Below are positions 46,916-55,505 of a DNA stretch of 55,505 nucleotides, one piece after another. The translations under genes and the position numbers were made by a program. The notes beneath the pieces were generated by a model that did no database searches, was not told the origin of the DNA, and worked only from the letters and a program-made list of their open reading frames with translations. The stretch is taken from contig JAFRDD010000001.1 in assembly GCA_017404025.1 (NCBI GenBank), positions 1 to 55,505 on the forward strand, written 5' to 3'. The DNA is from Clostridia bacterium (GTDB taxonomy: Bacteria; Bacillota; Clostridia; TANB77; CAG-508). Every line of letters starts with the position of its first letter. Position 1 is the first letter of the stretch.

Positions 46916-47152
46916 TTAGCAGTATTCTTCAGCATTTTTTGTAATGTTGACTACTGCCACTTCATTGCCATTTTCGTCCTTCTGGACTTCAAAGACAATG
47001 AAGCCATTACGGCCTGGTGCTATAAAAAACGGGTAACTTTCAATCAAATGCCTAAACTTGGCTTTTACTAAGATTTGTCCATTGAGTTCTAGACCAAATA
47101 GTTCGTTACCAAATTGATCTTTTTCTGTAAATTTTCTGACCATTTCTGCCAA
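46916..47152 (-). CDS. Hypothetical 78-residue protein with long leader
   Basis: Not recognised. The sequence is MAEMVRKFTEKDQFGNEL at the start, then alternating hydrophobic and charged residues suggesting a small beta-barrel-like domain, with PFFIAPGRNGFIVFEVQKD in the middle and a C-terminal Cys. There is no TM helix. The start is the TTG at 47152 with AGGAGG 8 nt upstream; the GTG at 47161 abuts the Shine-Dalgarno and is unlikely. It is monocistronic with a strong promoter, a leader of about 150 bases and a terminator. Confidence 0.7.
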   Translation of the reverse strand: MAEMVRKFTEKDQFGNELFGLELNGQILVKAKFRHLIESYPFFIAPGRNGFIVFEVQKDENGNEVAVVNITKNAEEYC

Positions 47153-47343
47153 GGAACTCACCTCCTTTGCAAGTCACTGGACCTGTACAAAAGAATCAAC
47201 TCGCTGAAGGAAAAGCTGATTAGAATGTACTGAAAACGAATGATGTATATAACTAGCTTTCCCTTAGCTAGATTGTTTTAGGTGAATCTATTAAGCTGTT
47301 TAGCTTTATAATTTATTATACTATATTTTTATGCATTAGTCAA
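47153..47343 (-). promoter_or_regulatory. Strong promoter and ~150-nt leader of the 78-residue protein gene
   Basis: TTGACT (47338-47343) and TATAAT (47315-47320) with a 17-bp spacer. The leader contains the hairpin CTAGCT-N7-AGCTAG and further possible stems before the ribosome binding site. No known riboswitch or T-box core was recognised. Confidence 0.6.
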
Positions 47344-47378
47344 ACGTTTTATGACATATTTTCCAGTTTTTGTAAATT

Positions 47379-47415
47379 AAAAACAACTAACAAAAATATT
47401 TATTAGTTGTTTTTT
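47379..47415 (-). terminator. Intrinsic terminator of the SASP gene
   Basis: AAAAACAACTAA (47379-47390) pairs with TTAGTTGTTTTT (47403-47414). On the - strand it follows the SASP stop and ends in a T-rich stretch. Confidence 0.8.
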
Positions 47416-47429
47416 CGTTGAAATAACTA

Positions 47430-47603
47430 TTATTCAACACTTCTATTAGCTATTTCAATTGCTTTTTTTACAATATTTCCGCATTGTTTAGATGATACAT
47501 TTGCCCAACTTCCACCATCATTTTTAACTTGGTCATATACACCTAATTCTTTTGCAATTTCTTCTCTTAAATTTTCAGATATTAATTTGCTATTTCTAGA
47601 CAT
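47430..47603 (-). CDS. Alpha/beta-type small acid-soluble spore protein
   Basis: 57 residues. It opens MSRNSKLISENLREEIAKEL, continues GVYDQVKNDGGSWANVSSKQ and ends CGNIVKKAIEIANRSVE. The EIAKELG half and the GNIVKKAIEIA half match the two conserved helices of alpha/beta SASPs, which coat spore DNA; this is the shorter clostridial variant. AGGAGG lies 5 nt before the ATG. A sigma-G promoter was not identified with confidence. It is monocistronic between valS and the 78-residue protein gene. Confidence 0.85.
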   Translation of the reverse strand: MSRNSKLISENLREEIAKELGVYDQVKNDGGSWANVSSKQCGNIVKKAIEIANRSVE

Positions 47604-47629
47604 AACATCCTCCTATTTAAAATTAGTTT

Positions 47630-47659
47630 AATATAAAACTTAAATTTAAGTTTTATATT
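47630..47659. terminator. 30-bp perfect AT palindrome
   Basis: A fully symmetrical AT-rich palindrome centred between positions 47644 and 47645. It lies after the valS stop and before the SASP gene and may terminate valS, but it lacks a GC stem. It could also be an operator. Confidence 0.45.
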
Positions 47660-47699
47660 AATATTATTAGCGAAAATCTTTATTATATTTTGCCAATTT

Positions 47700-50387
47700 T
47701 TAGTTTTTTAATTCATTTAATCTTTGTATAGTGTTTTCTAGCATTTCTTTATATTTGGCAAGTTTTGCTTTTTCTTCGTTAACTTTTGCTTCTGGCGCTT
47801 TATTTATAAAACCTGGATTTGAAAGCATTTTTTCTCCTCTTGCAACTTCTGCTTCTAATTTTTCTTTTTCGCTCTCAAGTCTTTTCTTTTCTTCTTCAAT
47901 ATCAACTATATCTGTAAATGGAATATAACATTCAATTCCATTTGCCATAACACTTATTGCATTTTCAGGGATATTTGTTTTATCTTGTTTTATTTCAATT
48001 TCATTTGCAAATCCTAATTTTTCAATAAAGGTTTTAGAATCTTCTATTTCCTTAGAATATTCAGTTGTTACAAAGATTAATTTTGATTTTTTTGAAGGAT
48101 GAACATTTAAATTTGCTCTTTTATTTCTTATACCTACAATTATTTCTTTAATTGATTCTAACATTTTCTCTTCTTTTTCATAATGTAGGTTATTATTTGT
48201 TTTAGGCCATTTTGAAATCATCAATTCTTTGTCATTATATTCAACTAAATGTCTATAAATTTTAGTAGTTAAAAATGGCATAAATGGATGTAGTAATTTC
48301 ATAGAAACTCCAAATACATAGTCTAGTACAAAACAAACTTGAACTTTTTCTTCTTCATTTTCACTATATAATCTTGATTTTACAATTTCTATATACCAAT
48401 CACAAAATTCATTCCATATAAATCCATATATTTTGTCTAAAGCAATTCCTAAATCATAATTTTCCATATTTTTAGTTACTTCATCTATTAATGTGTTTAA
48501 TTTTGATATAATCCATTTATCTTCAACTTTTAAACTATTTTCTTTATAAGAATCTGTTTCTTTATTGTAATTATCTTGCATAAATTTTATTATTTTTTCA
48601 TCATCCACAAGATTCATAGTAATAAATTTAGCTGCATTCCAAATTTTATTTGCAAAATTTGCTGCTTGATCTAATTTTTCTGGCATAAATCTTATGTCAT
48701 TTCCCATTGTTGTTCCAGAAATAACTGAAAATCTTAAAGCGTCTGCTCCATATTTTTCAATTACATCCATTGGATCTATACCATTACCAAGTGTTTTAGA
48801 CATCTTTCTTCCTTGACTATCACGAACTAATCCATGTATTACTACATCTTTAAATGGAGCTACATTTGTAAATTCTAATCCTTGTGTCATCATTCTTGAT
48901 ACCCAGAAAGTTATAATATCAAATCCAGTAACTAATACATTTGTTGGATAAAATGTTTTATAGTCTTCATTTTCTGTGTTAGGCCAACCCAATGTTGAGA
49001 ATGGCCATAAAGCTGAGCTAAACCAAGTGTCTAATGTATCTTCATCTTGATGTAAATGGGTACTTCCACACTTTTTACATTTTTCTGGTGCTGTTTTTGC
49101 TACATTTATTTCTCCACATTCTTCACAATAATATGCTGGAATTCTATGTCCCCACCATAACTGACGAGATATACACCAATCTTGTATATTATCTAACCAA
49201 TGAAAATATTGTTTTTCATACCTTTTGGGAATAAATCTCATTTCATTATTTCTACAACTATCTGCTGCTCTTTTACCCATTTTTTTCATATCCACAAACC
49301 ATTGTGTAGAAATTTTTGGTTCTATTGTATTTTTACATCTTTCGCATTTTGCAACATTGTGTATATAATCTTCTTCTTTAACTAATGCGCCGATTTCTTT
49401 TAATTTTTCTACAATTAATTTACGAGCTTCTAATAATTCCATTCCTTTATATTCAGGAACTAAATCTCCCATTTTAAAGTTTTCATCAAATACTTCTATA
49501 ATATCTAAATTATGTCTTAATCCTGCCTGATAATCATTCATATCATGTGCTGGTGTAATTTTAACACAACCTGTTCCAAATTCTTTTTCTACAAATTCAT
49601 CTGCTATAATAGGGATTTCTTTATTCATTATTGGTAATATACATGTTTTTCCTACTAAATCTTTATACCTTTCGTCTGTTGGATGAACTGCAACTGCTGT
49701 ATCTCCAAGCATCGTTTCAGGTCTTGTTGTAGCAACAATTATATATTCATCATCAGTTCCTGTAATCTTATATCTTATATGCCATAAATGAGATGGTTCT
49801 TCTTTAAATTCAACTTCAGCATCAGAAATAGAAGTATTACAACTTGGGCACCAGTTAACCATTCTTTTACCTTTATAAATTAAGCCTTTGCCATAAAGTT
49901 TTACAAATTGTTCTAAAACGCTATCAGACATCCCTTCATCTAAAGTAAATCTATTTCTTTCCCAATCGCAAGAACATCCAAGTTTACGTTGTTGTTCTTG
50001 AATTATTCCACCATATTTATGTGTCCAATCCCATGTTTCTTCTAGGAATTTTTCTCTTCCTAAATCTTGTTTTGTTTTACCTTCAGACGCTAATTTTTGA
50101 ACAACCTTCATTTCTGTTGATATAGCAGCATGGTCTGAACCAGGAAGCCATAATGTATTAAATCCTTGCATTCTTTTAAATCTAATTAAAATATCTTGAA
50201 TTGTATCATCTAAAGCATGTCCCATATGTAATTTTCCTGTTACATTTGGTGGTGGCATCATTATACAATAAGGTTCTTTTGTTTTATCCATGTTCGGTTT
50301 AAAATAACCATTTTGCTCCCATTCCTCATATAACTTTTCTTCAAAATCTTTTGGATTAAATTTTCCTTCTAATTCATGTTTACTCAT
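47700..50387 (-). CDS. valS: Valyl-tRNA synthetase
   Basis: 895 residues, class I. The HIGH motif reads PPPNVTGKLHMGHALD near 38 and the KMSKS motif GRKMSKTLGNGIDPMD near 520. The editing domain (GDTAVAVHPTDERY) and a C-terminal coiled-coil arm (EEEKKRLESEKEKLEAE) are present. The start is the ATG at 50387 with AAGGAGG upstream; the TTG at 50408 lies within the spacer. It is the second gene after a T-box leader, with an epimerase gene in between and two dispersed repeats before it. Confidence 0.96.
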   Translation of the reverse strand: MSKHELEGKFNPKDFEEKLYEEWEQNGYFKPNMDKTKEPYCIMMPPPNVTGKLHMGHALDDTIQDILIRFKRMQGFNTLWLPGSDHAAISTEMKVVQKLASEGKTKQDLGREKFLEETWDWTHKYGGIIQEQQRKLGCSCDWERNRFTLDEGMSDSVLEQFVKLYGKGLIYKGKRMVNWCPSCNTSISDAEVEFKEEPSHLWHIRYKITGTDDEYIIVATTRPETMLGDTAVAVHPTDERYKDLVGKTCILPIMNKEIPIIADEFVEKEFGTGCVKITPAHDMNDYQAGLRHNLDIIEVFDENFKMGDLVPEYKGMELLEARKLIVEKLKEIGALVKEEDYIHNVAKCERCKNTIEPKISTQWFVDMKKMGKRAADSCRNNEMRFIPKRYEKQYFHWLDNIQDWCISRQLWWGHRIPAYYCEECGEINVAKTAPEKCKKCGSTHLHQDEDTLDTWFSSALWPFSTLGWPNTENEDYKTFYPTNVLVTGFDIITFWVSRMMTQGLEFTNVAPFKDVVIHGLVRDSQGRKMSKTLGNGIDPMDVIEKYGADALRFSVISGTTMGNDIRFMPEKLDQAANFANKIWNAAKFITMNLVDDEKIIKFMQDNYNKETDSYKENSLKVEDKWIISKLNTLIDEVTKNMENYDLGIALDKIYGFIWNEFCDWYIEIVKSRLYSENEEEKVQVCFVLDYVFGVSMKLLHPFMPFLTTKIYRHLVEYNDKELMISKWPKTNNNLHYEKEEKMLESIKEIIVGIRNKRANLNVHPSKKSKLIFVTTEYSKEIEDSKTFIEKLGFANEIEIKQDKTNIPENAISVMANGIECYIPFTDIVDIEEEKKRLESEKEKLEAEVARGEKMLSNPGFINKAPEAKVNEEKAKLAKYKEMLENTIQRLNELKN

Positions 50388-50401
50388 TTTTATTCCTCCT
50401 T

Positions 50402-50470
50402 TTTTCAAGAGGGCCGGTCCTTTTTGAAAATTTTCAACGGATTTTCAACAGGGACGGTCCTTTTTGAAAA
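50402..50470. repeat. Two dispersed repeat units in tandem
   Basis: Units at 50402-50430 (GGGCCGGTCC core) and 50442-50470 (GGGACGGTCC core) in the same orientation, filling the gap between the epimerase gene and valS. Confidence 0.85.
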
Positions 50471-50479
50471 TTTTTATTT

Positions 50480-51337
50480 TTAATCATTAAATATTACTTT
50501 ATATTTACATTCAAATTTCTCATTACTTCTTAATTTTATTATATCTTCCTTTTCACAAAACTCACCATTAGAATTAATACTATCAGTATGGTTTTGCCAT
50601 GGTTCAATACAGACGAACGGTGCACCTTTTTTTGACCAAATTGCCAAATATGGAAATCCTGTAAAATCGAATTCTAATACTTTTTTATTGTTTTTTAAAT
50701 TTATTAAAGTTACTCTATCAGAAGTTATATTTTTCATTATTATTGCATCTTCATCAAATATATTTTTTGTCAATTTTATTTTATTATTCTCTAATATATT
50801 ATTTATTGGCTTTGTTTTAATTAGTCCTTCTTGTAGTTTGTAAAATTCAATTTTATCTTCTTGTTTTTCAAATTCTAATTCATAATTTTCTGTGCAGTAA
50901 TTACATATAAATGCAGGATGTCCTCCAATTCCAAATAACATATCTTTATTGTCTTTATTTATTACTGTATATTTTGTTGTTAATTCATTTCCAATGATTT
51001 CATATTCAACATATAATTCAAATTTAAATGGAAATTTTTTTAATGTTTCAGAATTAAATTTTAATACATATTTATGCTTTTTTTCTGTTTTTTCTAACTC
51101 TTTAAAGTCCATATCTCTTGCAAATCCATGCTGATTCATCTCGTAAATGTTACCATTAATTTTTGTTTTATTATCCTTTAACTTTCCTACAATAGGAAAT
51201 AATACTGGTGCATGTCTACCCCAAAACGGTTTTCCGTTTTCATCTAAAACACTATTTCCTTGATGGAGCATTTCTTTTCCATTTAGTTTGATACTTATAA
51301 GTTCTGCTCCATGATTAGAACTTTCAATTGTTAACAT
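50480..51337 (-). CDS. Aldose 1-epimerase family protein (galactose mutarotase-like)
   Basis: 285 residues, beta-sandwich epimerase fold. Visible are WGRHAPVLFPIVGKLKDN near 45, NQHGFARDMDF near 75, GIGGHPAFICNY near 150 (conserved His) and FVCIEPWQNHTDS near 250 (catalytic Glu). It interconverts sugar anomers or sugar-phosphate anomers; the substrate is not known. The start is the ATG at 51337, with AGGAGG upstream. It lies between a T-box leader and valS, so a sugar enzyme appears to be under amino-acid control. Confidence 0.88.
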   Translation of the reverse strand: MLTIESSNHGAELISIKLNGKEMLHQGNSVLDENGKPFWGRHAPVLFPIVGKLKDNKTKINGNIYEMNQHGFARDMDFKELEKTEKKHKYVLKFNSETLKKFPFKFELYVEYEIIGNELTTKYTVINKDNKDMLFGIGGHPAFICNYCTENYELEFEKQEDKIEFYKLQEGLIKTKPINNILENNKIKLTKNIFDEDAIIMKNITSDRVTLINLKNNKKVLEFDFTGFPYLAIWSKKGAPFVCIEPWQNHTDSINSNGEFCEKEDIIKLRSNEKFECKYKVIFND

Positions 51338-51369
51338 TTGAATTCCTCCTCTAAGAATTTGTGAAATCT

Positions 51370-51398
51370 TTTTCAAAAAGGACCGTCCCTGATGAAAA
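51370..51398. repeat. Dispersed GGACCGTCC near-palindrome
   Basis: Same unit as at 5592. It lies between the T-box terminator and the epimerase start codon. Confidence 0.85.
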
Positions 51399-51410
51399 TT
51401 TTTGAAAAAC

Positions 51411-51660
51411 AAAAAACTCAACCCTATATAAGGGCGAGTTCTATCTCACGGTACCACCTTAATTATAAACTATTAATAAGTTTATATCTCACTTAGCTTT
51501 TAACGTTGCTTAAACGAATATACTTAAATTTATATTTCTCAGTATATTAACTCCAAAGCTACATTCTGTTTATCTTTTTCATAAGAAGCTTTCAGCCTAT
51601 GACTTCTTTTCTCTTTTATGTAAGTATAAACATACTCCTCTTTTTCATTGTTTTTTATCT
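51411..51660 (-). ncRNA. T-box leader of the epimerase-valS unit
   Basis: On the - strand the T-box core AAGGTGGTACCGTG lies at 51447-51460. It is followed by a terminator whose arms AACTCGCCCT and AGGGTTGAGTT (51411-51440) end in TTTTTT. Upstream lies about 200 nt of stem-forming leader. A promoter with TTGATT (51693-51698) and AATAAT (51670-51675), spacer 17, precedes it. Valine is inferred from valS; I could not assign the specifier loop with certainty. Confidence 0.85.
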
Positions 51661-51744
51661 ATTTTTATTATTATTGCATAAATTATTGAAAAAATCAAGA
51701 TTTTTTCTTAAAAAAATTGTTCCTGCAAAATTATATATAACAAA

Positions 51745-51782
51745 ACCCACCAAAGAGATAATAGTACTTTTCTTTGGCGGGT
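51745..51782 (-). terminator. Intrinsic terminator of ileS
   Basis: ACCCACCAAAGA (51745-51756) pairs with TCTTTGGCGGGT (51771-51782) and ends on the - strand in TTTTG. Confidence 0.8.
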
Positions 51783-51788
51783 ACTTTT

Positions 51789-54700
51789 TTATTGTTTTTC
51801 AACATCAATATTTACAATTTCACCATTTATATTTGTTTCTGTATAAGTATCTCTTGCTTCATTATATTTTACATCTAATGCAAGTGTATCATGTTTTATT
51901 GTGTCTTCATATTTTTTAACAACATTTTCTATTGTTTCATTTCCTGCAATATATAAAACTATATTATCAAGAACTTCAAAACCTTTATCTTTTCTCATAT
52001 TTTGAACTTTTGAAAGCACTTCTCTTAAATATCCTTCTTCTTTTAATTCAGCAGTAATATGGGTATCTAATACAACACCAATTTCACCTTCCCCTGCAAA
52101 AGCAAATCCTTCTTTGCCTTGCATTGTAATTAAAAGATTATCTGAATTTAAAGCAATTTCTGTTTCATCTATTAATATTTGTTCTACTCCACCATTTTTT
52201 ACTTTATTTGCTAAATCCATTTGATTTTTCTTTGCAATTTCTTCTTTAATTTTTGGAATTAATTTGCCATATTCTCTACCAAGAACTGGAAGGTTTGGCT
52301 TAATTTCAAAATTAACGTATTCAGACATTTCTGCTCCAAGTTCAACTGTTTTTACATTAAGTTCTTCCTTAACTATGTCTGCATAATAATCTGGAAGTGT
52401 ATCTACAGAAATTAACATTTCTGAAAGTGGTTGTCTATTCTTAATATTTGCTGAATTTCTAGCACTTCTTCCTAATTTTACAATTTTATATGCCAAATCC
52501 ATTTCTTTTTCTAATTCTGAATCTACTTTATTTTCATCAACTTCTGGCCAAGTGCATAAGTGAACACTTTCAGGTGCATCTTTATCTAATCCCACTACTA
52601 GGTTTTGATAAATTTCTTCTGTCATAAATGGAACAAATGGTGCTGCAACTTTAGAAAGAGTTGTTAATACTTTATATAATGTTACATAAGCACCAATTTT
52701 TTCATCATTAAGTTCTTGTGCCCAGAACCTTTCTCTATTTCTACGTACATACCAGTTAGAAAGTTCATCTGTAAAGTTTTCAATTGCTAAACCTGCATTA
52801 GTTATATCATAATGTTCTAATTTATTATCTACATCTTTTATTAATGAATTTAATTTTGAAATAATCCATTTATCCATAATATTTGTAACTTTAAAATCTT
52901 TATATTCTAATGGATTAAATTTGTCAATTTCAGCATATAGTACATAGAATGAATATACATTCCAAAGTGTACTTAAAAATCCTCTTTGACTTTCTTTAAC
53001 ATTTTCAATTGATAGTCTAGATGATAACCAAGGCATACATCCTGTATAGAAATACCAACGTGTAGCATCTGCTCCTACTGAATCTAATAATACTAATGGA
53101 TCTACGCCATTTTTCTTAGATTTAGACATTTTTTGTCCTTTTCCATCTAATACGTGACCTAAAACTATGCAATTTTCAAATGGTGTTTTATCAAATAAAG
53201 CTGTTCCAAGAGCTGTTAATGTATAGAACCATCCTCTAGTTTGGTCTATAGCTTCTGATATAAATTGTGCTGGGAAGTTATTTTCAAACATTTCCTTATT
53301 TTCAAATGGATAATGCCATTGTGCAAAAGGCATTGAACCAGAATCAAACCAAACATCTATAACTTCTTTAAATCTTGTCATTTCTTTACCACAGTCTGGG
53401 CATTTTAAATGTACTTCATCAATATAAGGTTTGTGCAATTCAATATCTTCTGGGCAATCTACAGCCATCTTCTTTAATTCTTCAATTGAACCAATACATT
53501 CTTGATGCCCACATTCACATTGCCATACTGGTAATGGTGTTCCCCAATATCTATCTCTTGAAATTCCCCAATCTATAACATTTTCTAAGAATTTTCCAAA
53601 TCTTCCTGTTTTTATTGTTTCTGGATACCAGTTAACTTTGTTATTATTAGCAATTAAGTTGTCTCTTAAAGATGTCATTCTTACAAACCAACTTTCTTTT
53701 GGATAATAAAGAAGTGGTGTGTCACATCTCCAACAATGTGGGTATGAATGTAAGTGTTTTTCTTTACAAAATAATTTATTTTGGTCAGCAAGCCATTTGC
53801 AAATGTCTTCATTACAGTCTCTTACAAATCTTCCAGCCCAAGGTTCAACTTCAGGCACAAATTTTCCTGTTTTATCAACTAAGTTAACAAAAGCAATTCC
53901 ATTTTGTTTTGAAACCAAACTATCGTCTTCACCATAAGCAGGTGCAATATGTACTATTCCAGTACCATCTTCTAAATTTACATAGTCACCATGAATTACT
54001 ACAAATGCTTTTCCATCTGGCTTAGCATAAGGCATTAATTGTTCATATTTTGTTCCAAGTAATTCTTCCCCTTTGAATTCTTTTACTATATCATAAGGTG
54101 TTTCTTTTAAAACTGCCTCTAACAAGTCTTTTGCTAAAATATAGTTTTCATATTTTGGAGCCTCTTCTTCTCCTATATTAGCTTTTACTAAAACATAATC
54201 ATAAGATTTATTTAAACATAATGCCAAGTTTGATGGTAATGTCCATGGAGTTGTTGTCCATGCTAAAATATATGTATTTGGTTCAAATTCATAATCTCCA
54301 AGTTTTTGTCCATCTTCTACTTTAAATTTAGCAACACATGTTAAATCTTTTACATCTTTATATCCTTGTGCAACTTCGTGTGAAGATAAAGCTGTACCAC
54401 ATCTTGGACAATATGGCATAACTTTGTGTCCTTCATATAAAAGGCCTTTATTCCATAATTCTTTTATACACCACCAAATTGATTCAATATATTTATTTTC
54501 ATATGTAATATATGGGTCATCCATATCTACCCAGAAACCAACTTTATTAGTCATTTCTTCCCAAACATTTACATATTGGAAAACACTTTCCTTGCATTCT
54601 TTTACGAATTTTTCAACACCATATTCTTCAATTTGAGCTTTACCAGATATTCCAAGTTTTTTCTCAATTTCGAGTTCAACAGGAAGTCCTTGTGTATCCC

Positions 54701-54956
54701 ATCCTGCTTTTCTAATTACTCTGTAACCTTTCATAATTTTATATCTTGGAATTATATCTTTCATAACTCTTGTTAAAATATGTCCTGCATGAGGCATTCC
54801 ATTAGCAGTTGGTGGCCCATCATAAAAAGTAAAATATCTTTTTCCTTCATTTGAATTTAAACTCTTTTTAATTATGTCTTTTTCTTTCCATTTGTTAAAA
54901 ACTTCGTGTTCCATTCCAACAAATCCATCTTCTTTTAATTCAACTTTTTTGTACAT
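51789..54956 (-). CDS. ileS: Isoleucyl-tRNA synthetase
   Basis: 1,055 residues, class I. The HIGH motif reads [18 protein letters not shown] near 50 and the KMSKS motif [17 protein letters not shown] near 595. The editing domain contains [15 protein letters not shown]. The length and C-terminal extension fit the long (eukaryote-like, often mupirocin-resistant) IleRS type rather than the short bacterial type, judged by features seen and family knowledge. AAGGAGG precedes the ATG. It is monocistronic behind its own T-box leader. Confidence 0.95.
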   Translation of the reverse strand: MYKKVELKEDGFVGMEHEVFNKWKEKDIIKKSLNSNEGKRYFTFYDGPPTANGMPHAGHILTRVMKDIIPRYKIMKGYRVIRKAGWDTQGLPVELEIEKKLGISGKAQIEEYGVEKFVKECKESVFQYVNVWEEMTNKVGFWVDMDDPYITYENKYIESIWWCIKELWNKGLLYEGHKVMPYCPRCGTALSSHEVAQGYKDVKDLTCVAKFKVEDGQKLGDYEFEPNTYILAWTTTPWTLPSNLALCLNKSYDYVLVKANIGEEEAPKYENYILAKDLLEAVLKETPYDIVKEFKGEELLGTKYEQLMPYAKPDGKAFVVIHGDYVNLEDGTGIVHIAPAYGEDDSLVSKQNGIAFVNLVDKTGKFVPEVEPWAGRFVRDCNEDICKWLADQNKLFCKEKHLHSYPHCWRCDTPLLYYPKESWFVRMTSLRDNLIANNNKVNWYPETIKTGRFGKFLENVIDWGISRDRYWGTPLPVWQCECGHQECIGSIEELKKMAVDCPEDIELHKPYIDEVHLKCPDCGKEMTRFKEVIDVWFDSGSMPFAQWHYPFENKEMFENNFPAQFISEAIDQTRGWFYTLTALGTALFDKTPFENCIVLGHVLDGKGQKMSKSKKNGVDPLVLLDSVGADATRWYFYTGCMPWLSSRLSIENVKESQRGFLSTLWNVYSFYVLYAEIDKFNPLEYKDFKVTNIMDKWIISKLNSLIKDVDNKLEHYDITNAGLAIENFTDELSNWYVRRNRERFWAQELNDEKIGAYVTLYKVLTTLSKVAAPFVPFMTEEIYQNLVVGLDKDAPESVHLCTWPEVDENKVDSELEKEMDLAYKIVKLGRSARNSANIKNRQPLSEMLISVDTLPDYYADIVKEELNVKTVELGAEMSEYVNFEIKPNLPVLGREYGKLIPKIKEEIAKKNQMDLANKVKNGGVEQILIDETEIALNSDNLLITMQGKEGFAFAGEGEIGVVLDTHITAELKEEGYLREVLSKVQNMRKDKGFEVLDNIVLYIAGNETIENVVKKYEDTIKHDTLALDVKYNEARDTYTETNINGEIVNIDVEKQ

Positions 54957-54981
54957 AAATTTTTCCTCCTTCTTTGAACAA

Positions 54982-55049
54982 TTTTCAAAAAGGACCGTCC
55001 CTGATGAAAAATATAATGAATTTTCAAAAAGGACCGTCCCCGTTGAAAA
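54982..55049. repeat. Two dispersed repeat units
   Basis: Units at 54982-55010 and 55021-55049, same orientation, between the T-box terminator and the ileS ribosome binding site. Confidence 0.85.
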
Positions 55050-55051
55050 TC

Positions 55052-55290
55052 AAAAAATCCATTTCGCCTATATTTTAGGACGAAATGGATTTAAATTTCC
55101 GCGGTACCACCTAATTTAGTAACTTTCATTACTCTCTTCATTTTCCTTTAACGCAGGTATACGACATAACTTACTGTTATTTCAGTAATGTAGCCAATTA
55201 AGATGATAATAAATAATTTTTACTTCCTCTACTCACAGCAAATGCAGAGTTCTCTTTAAGCTATTATATTATTTATGTTGTTCTTAATAT
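55052..55290 (-). ncRNA. T-box leader of ileS
   Basis: On the - strand the T-box core AGGTGGTACCGCGG lies at about 55099-55112. It is followed by a terminator with complementary arms AAATCCATTTCG and CGAAATGGATTT (55052-55092) and TTTTTT. Possible TATAAT lies near the 5' end of the leader. An ATC triplet is present in the stem I region, which would fit isoleucine, but I did not fold the RNA. Confidence 0.88.
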
Positions 55291-55375
55291 TGCTTTTTTT
55301 CTATTTTTAATATATTAACATATTTTTTTATATTTTTCAATATTTTTTTATTATTTTTATAATTTTATGTGACTA

Positions 55376-55478
55376 GTAAATGAAAATGTCTCAAATTTTT
55401 AATTTGTTTGTAAATAAAAATGTCTTAAAAATAATATGTTAATTTACAGATTTTAGTAATTTGTAAATTAAAATGTCT
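55376..55478 (+). repeat. Three 16-bp direct repeats resembling transposon ends
   Basis: GTAAATGAAAATGTCT, GTAAATAAAAATGTCT and GTAAATTAAAATGTCT lie at 55376, 55410 and 55463. Multiple subterminal repeats with AAAATGTC are typical of IS21-like element ends, so an element may begin just beyond the window. The stretch 55291-55375 is AT-rich and shows no gene. Confidence 0.45.
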
Positions 55479-55505
55479 TATTAAAAACTAGCTTTTGTAA
55501 GCTAG

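Noticed and set aside
1..55505. CRISPR arrays, tRNA or rRNA genes and complete prophages
   Set aside because: No regularly spaced repeats with spacers, no cloverleaf-like GC islands and no phage structural genes were seen.

Overview
The window looks like a chromosomal segment of an uncultured, low-GC, spore-forming Clostridia-type Firmicute. Evidence: AT-rich codon use dominated by AGA for arginine, strong AGGAGG ribosome binding sites, spoIIAA-spoIIAB-sigF, spoIID, spoIIQ, an alpha/beta-type SASP and a dipicolinate synthase subunit, and T-box leaders in front of aminoacyl-tRNA synthetase genes. No tRNA, rRNA, CRISPR array or complete insertion sequence is visible. Taxonomy below this level is inference.

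Layout. 1-2.7 kb: a GH30 glycosidase and a XerC/D-like recombinase (the only + strand genes besides rqcH). 2.7-9 kb (- strand): a PF06541-type membrane protein, an orphan spoVFB, two tandem acetate kinases, pta and a Mbeg1-like hydrolase. 9-16 kb: a fused ABC transporter, two paralogous small membrane proteins that share a two-hairpin leader, pyrB, and a hisS operon behind what looks like a histidine leader-peptide attenuator. 16-26 kb: a hypothetical gene, a 7TM-GGDEF protein, uvrB, a CDF transporter, a DUF2207 protein and rqcH. 26-38 kb: addA, an LPNTG-anchored LRR/cysteine-protease-like protein and three tandem DUF2207 genes. 38-47 kb: a DUF4190 protein, a heterodimeric ABC exporter, lexA and a sporulation cluster. 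47-55 kb: a small unknown protein with a long leader, a SASP gene, valS behind an aldose-epimerase gene, and ileS. The last two transcription units have T-box leaders.

The strongest unusual signal is translational. Four conserved genes (PF06541 protein, uvrB, addA, LRR/protease protein) are each broken by one extra base, and in all four the break is at an in-frame CGG codon. Skipping the C and reading the following GGN restores the family sequence, for example the Walker A GVTGSGKT of UvrB. The glycine tail of the DUF2207 protein at 21906-23870 holds three further such sites. Skipping C at each turns GGGGRRPEEVGGGGGR into an uninterrupted glycine run that ends at the same stop. Apart from these seven sites, I found in-frame CGG only twice in roughly 16 thousand codons read by eye, both in the GGDEF gene, which may be foreign. 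I infer that CGG is not an ordinary arginine codon here. C-GGN appears to act as a +1 frameshift site or four-base glycine codon.

Other points: a dispersed near-palindrome with the core GGACCGTCC or GGGACGGTCC occurs between many operon genes; 11-bp-period direct repeats resembling WalR/PhoP operators sit upstream of envelope genes; and three 16-bp repeats resembling transposon ends lie at the right edge of the window.
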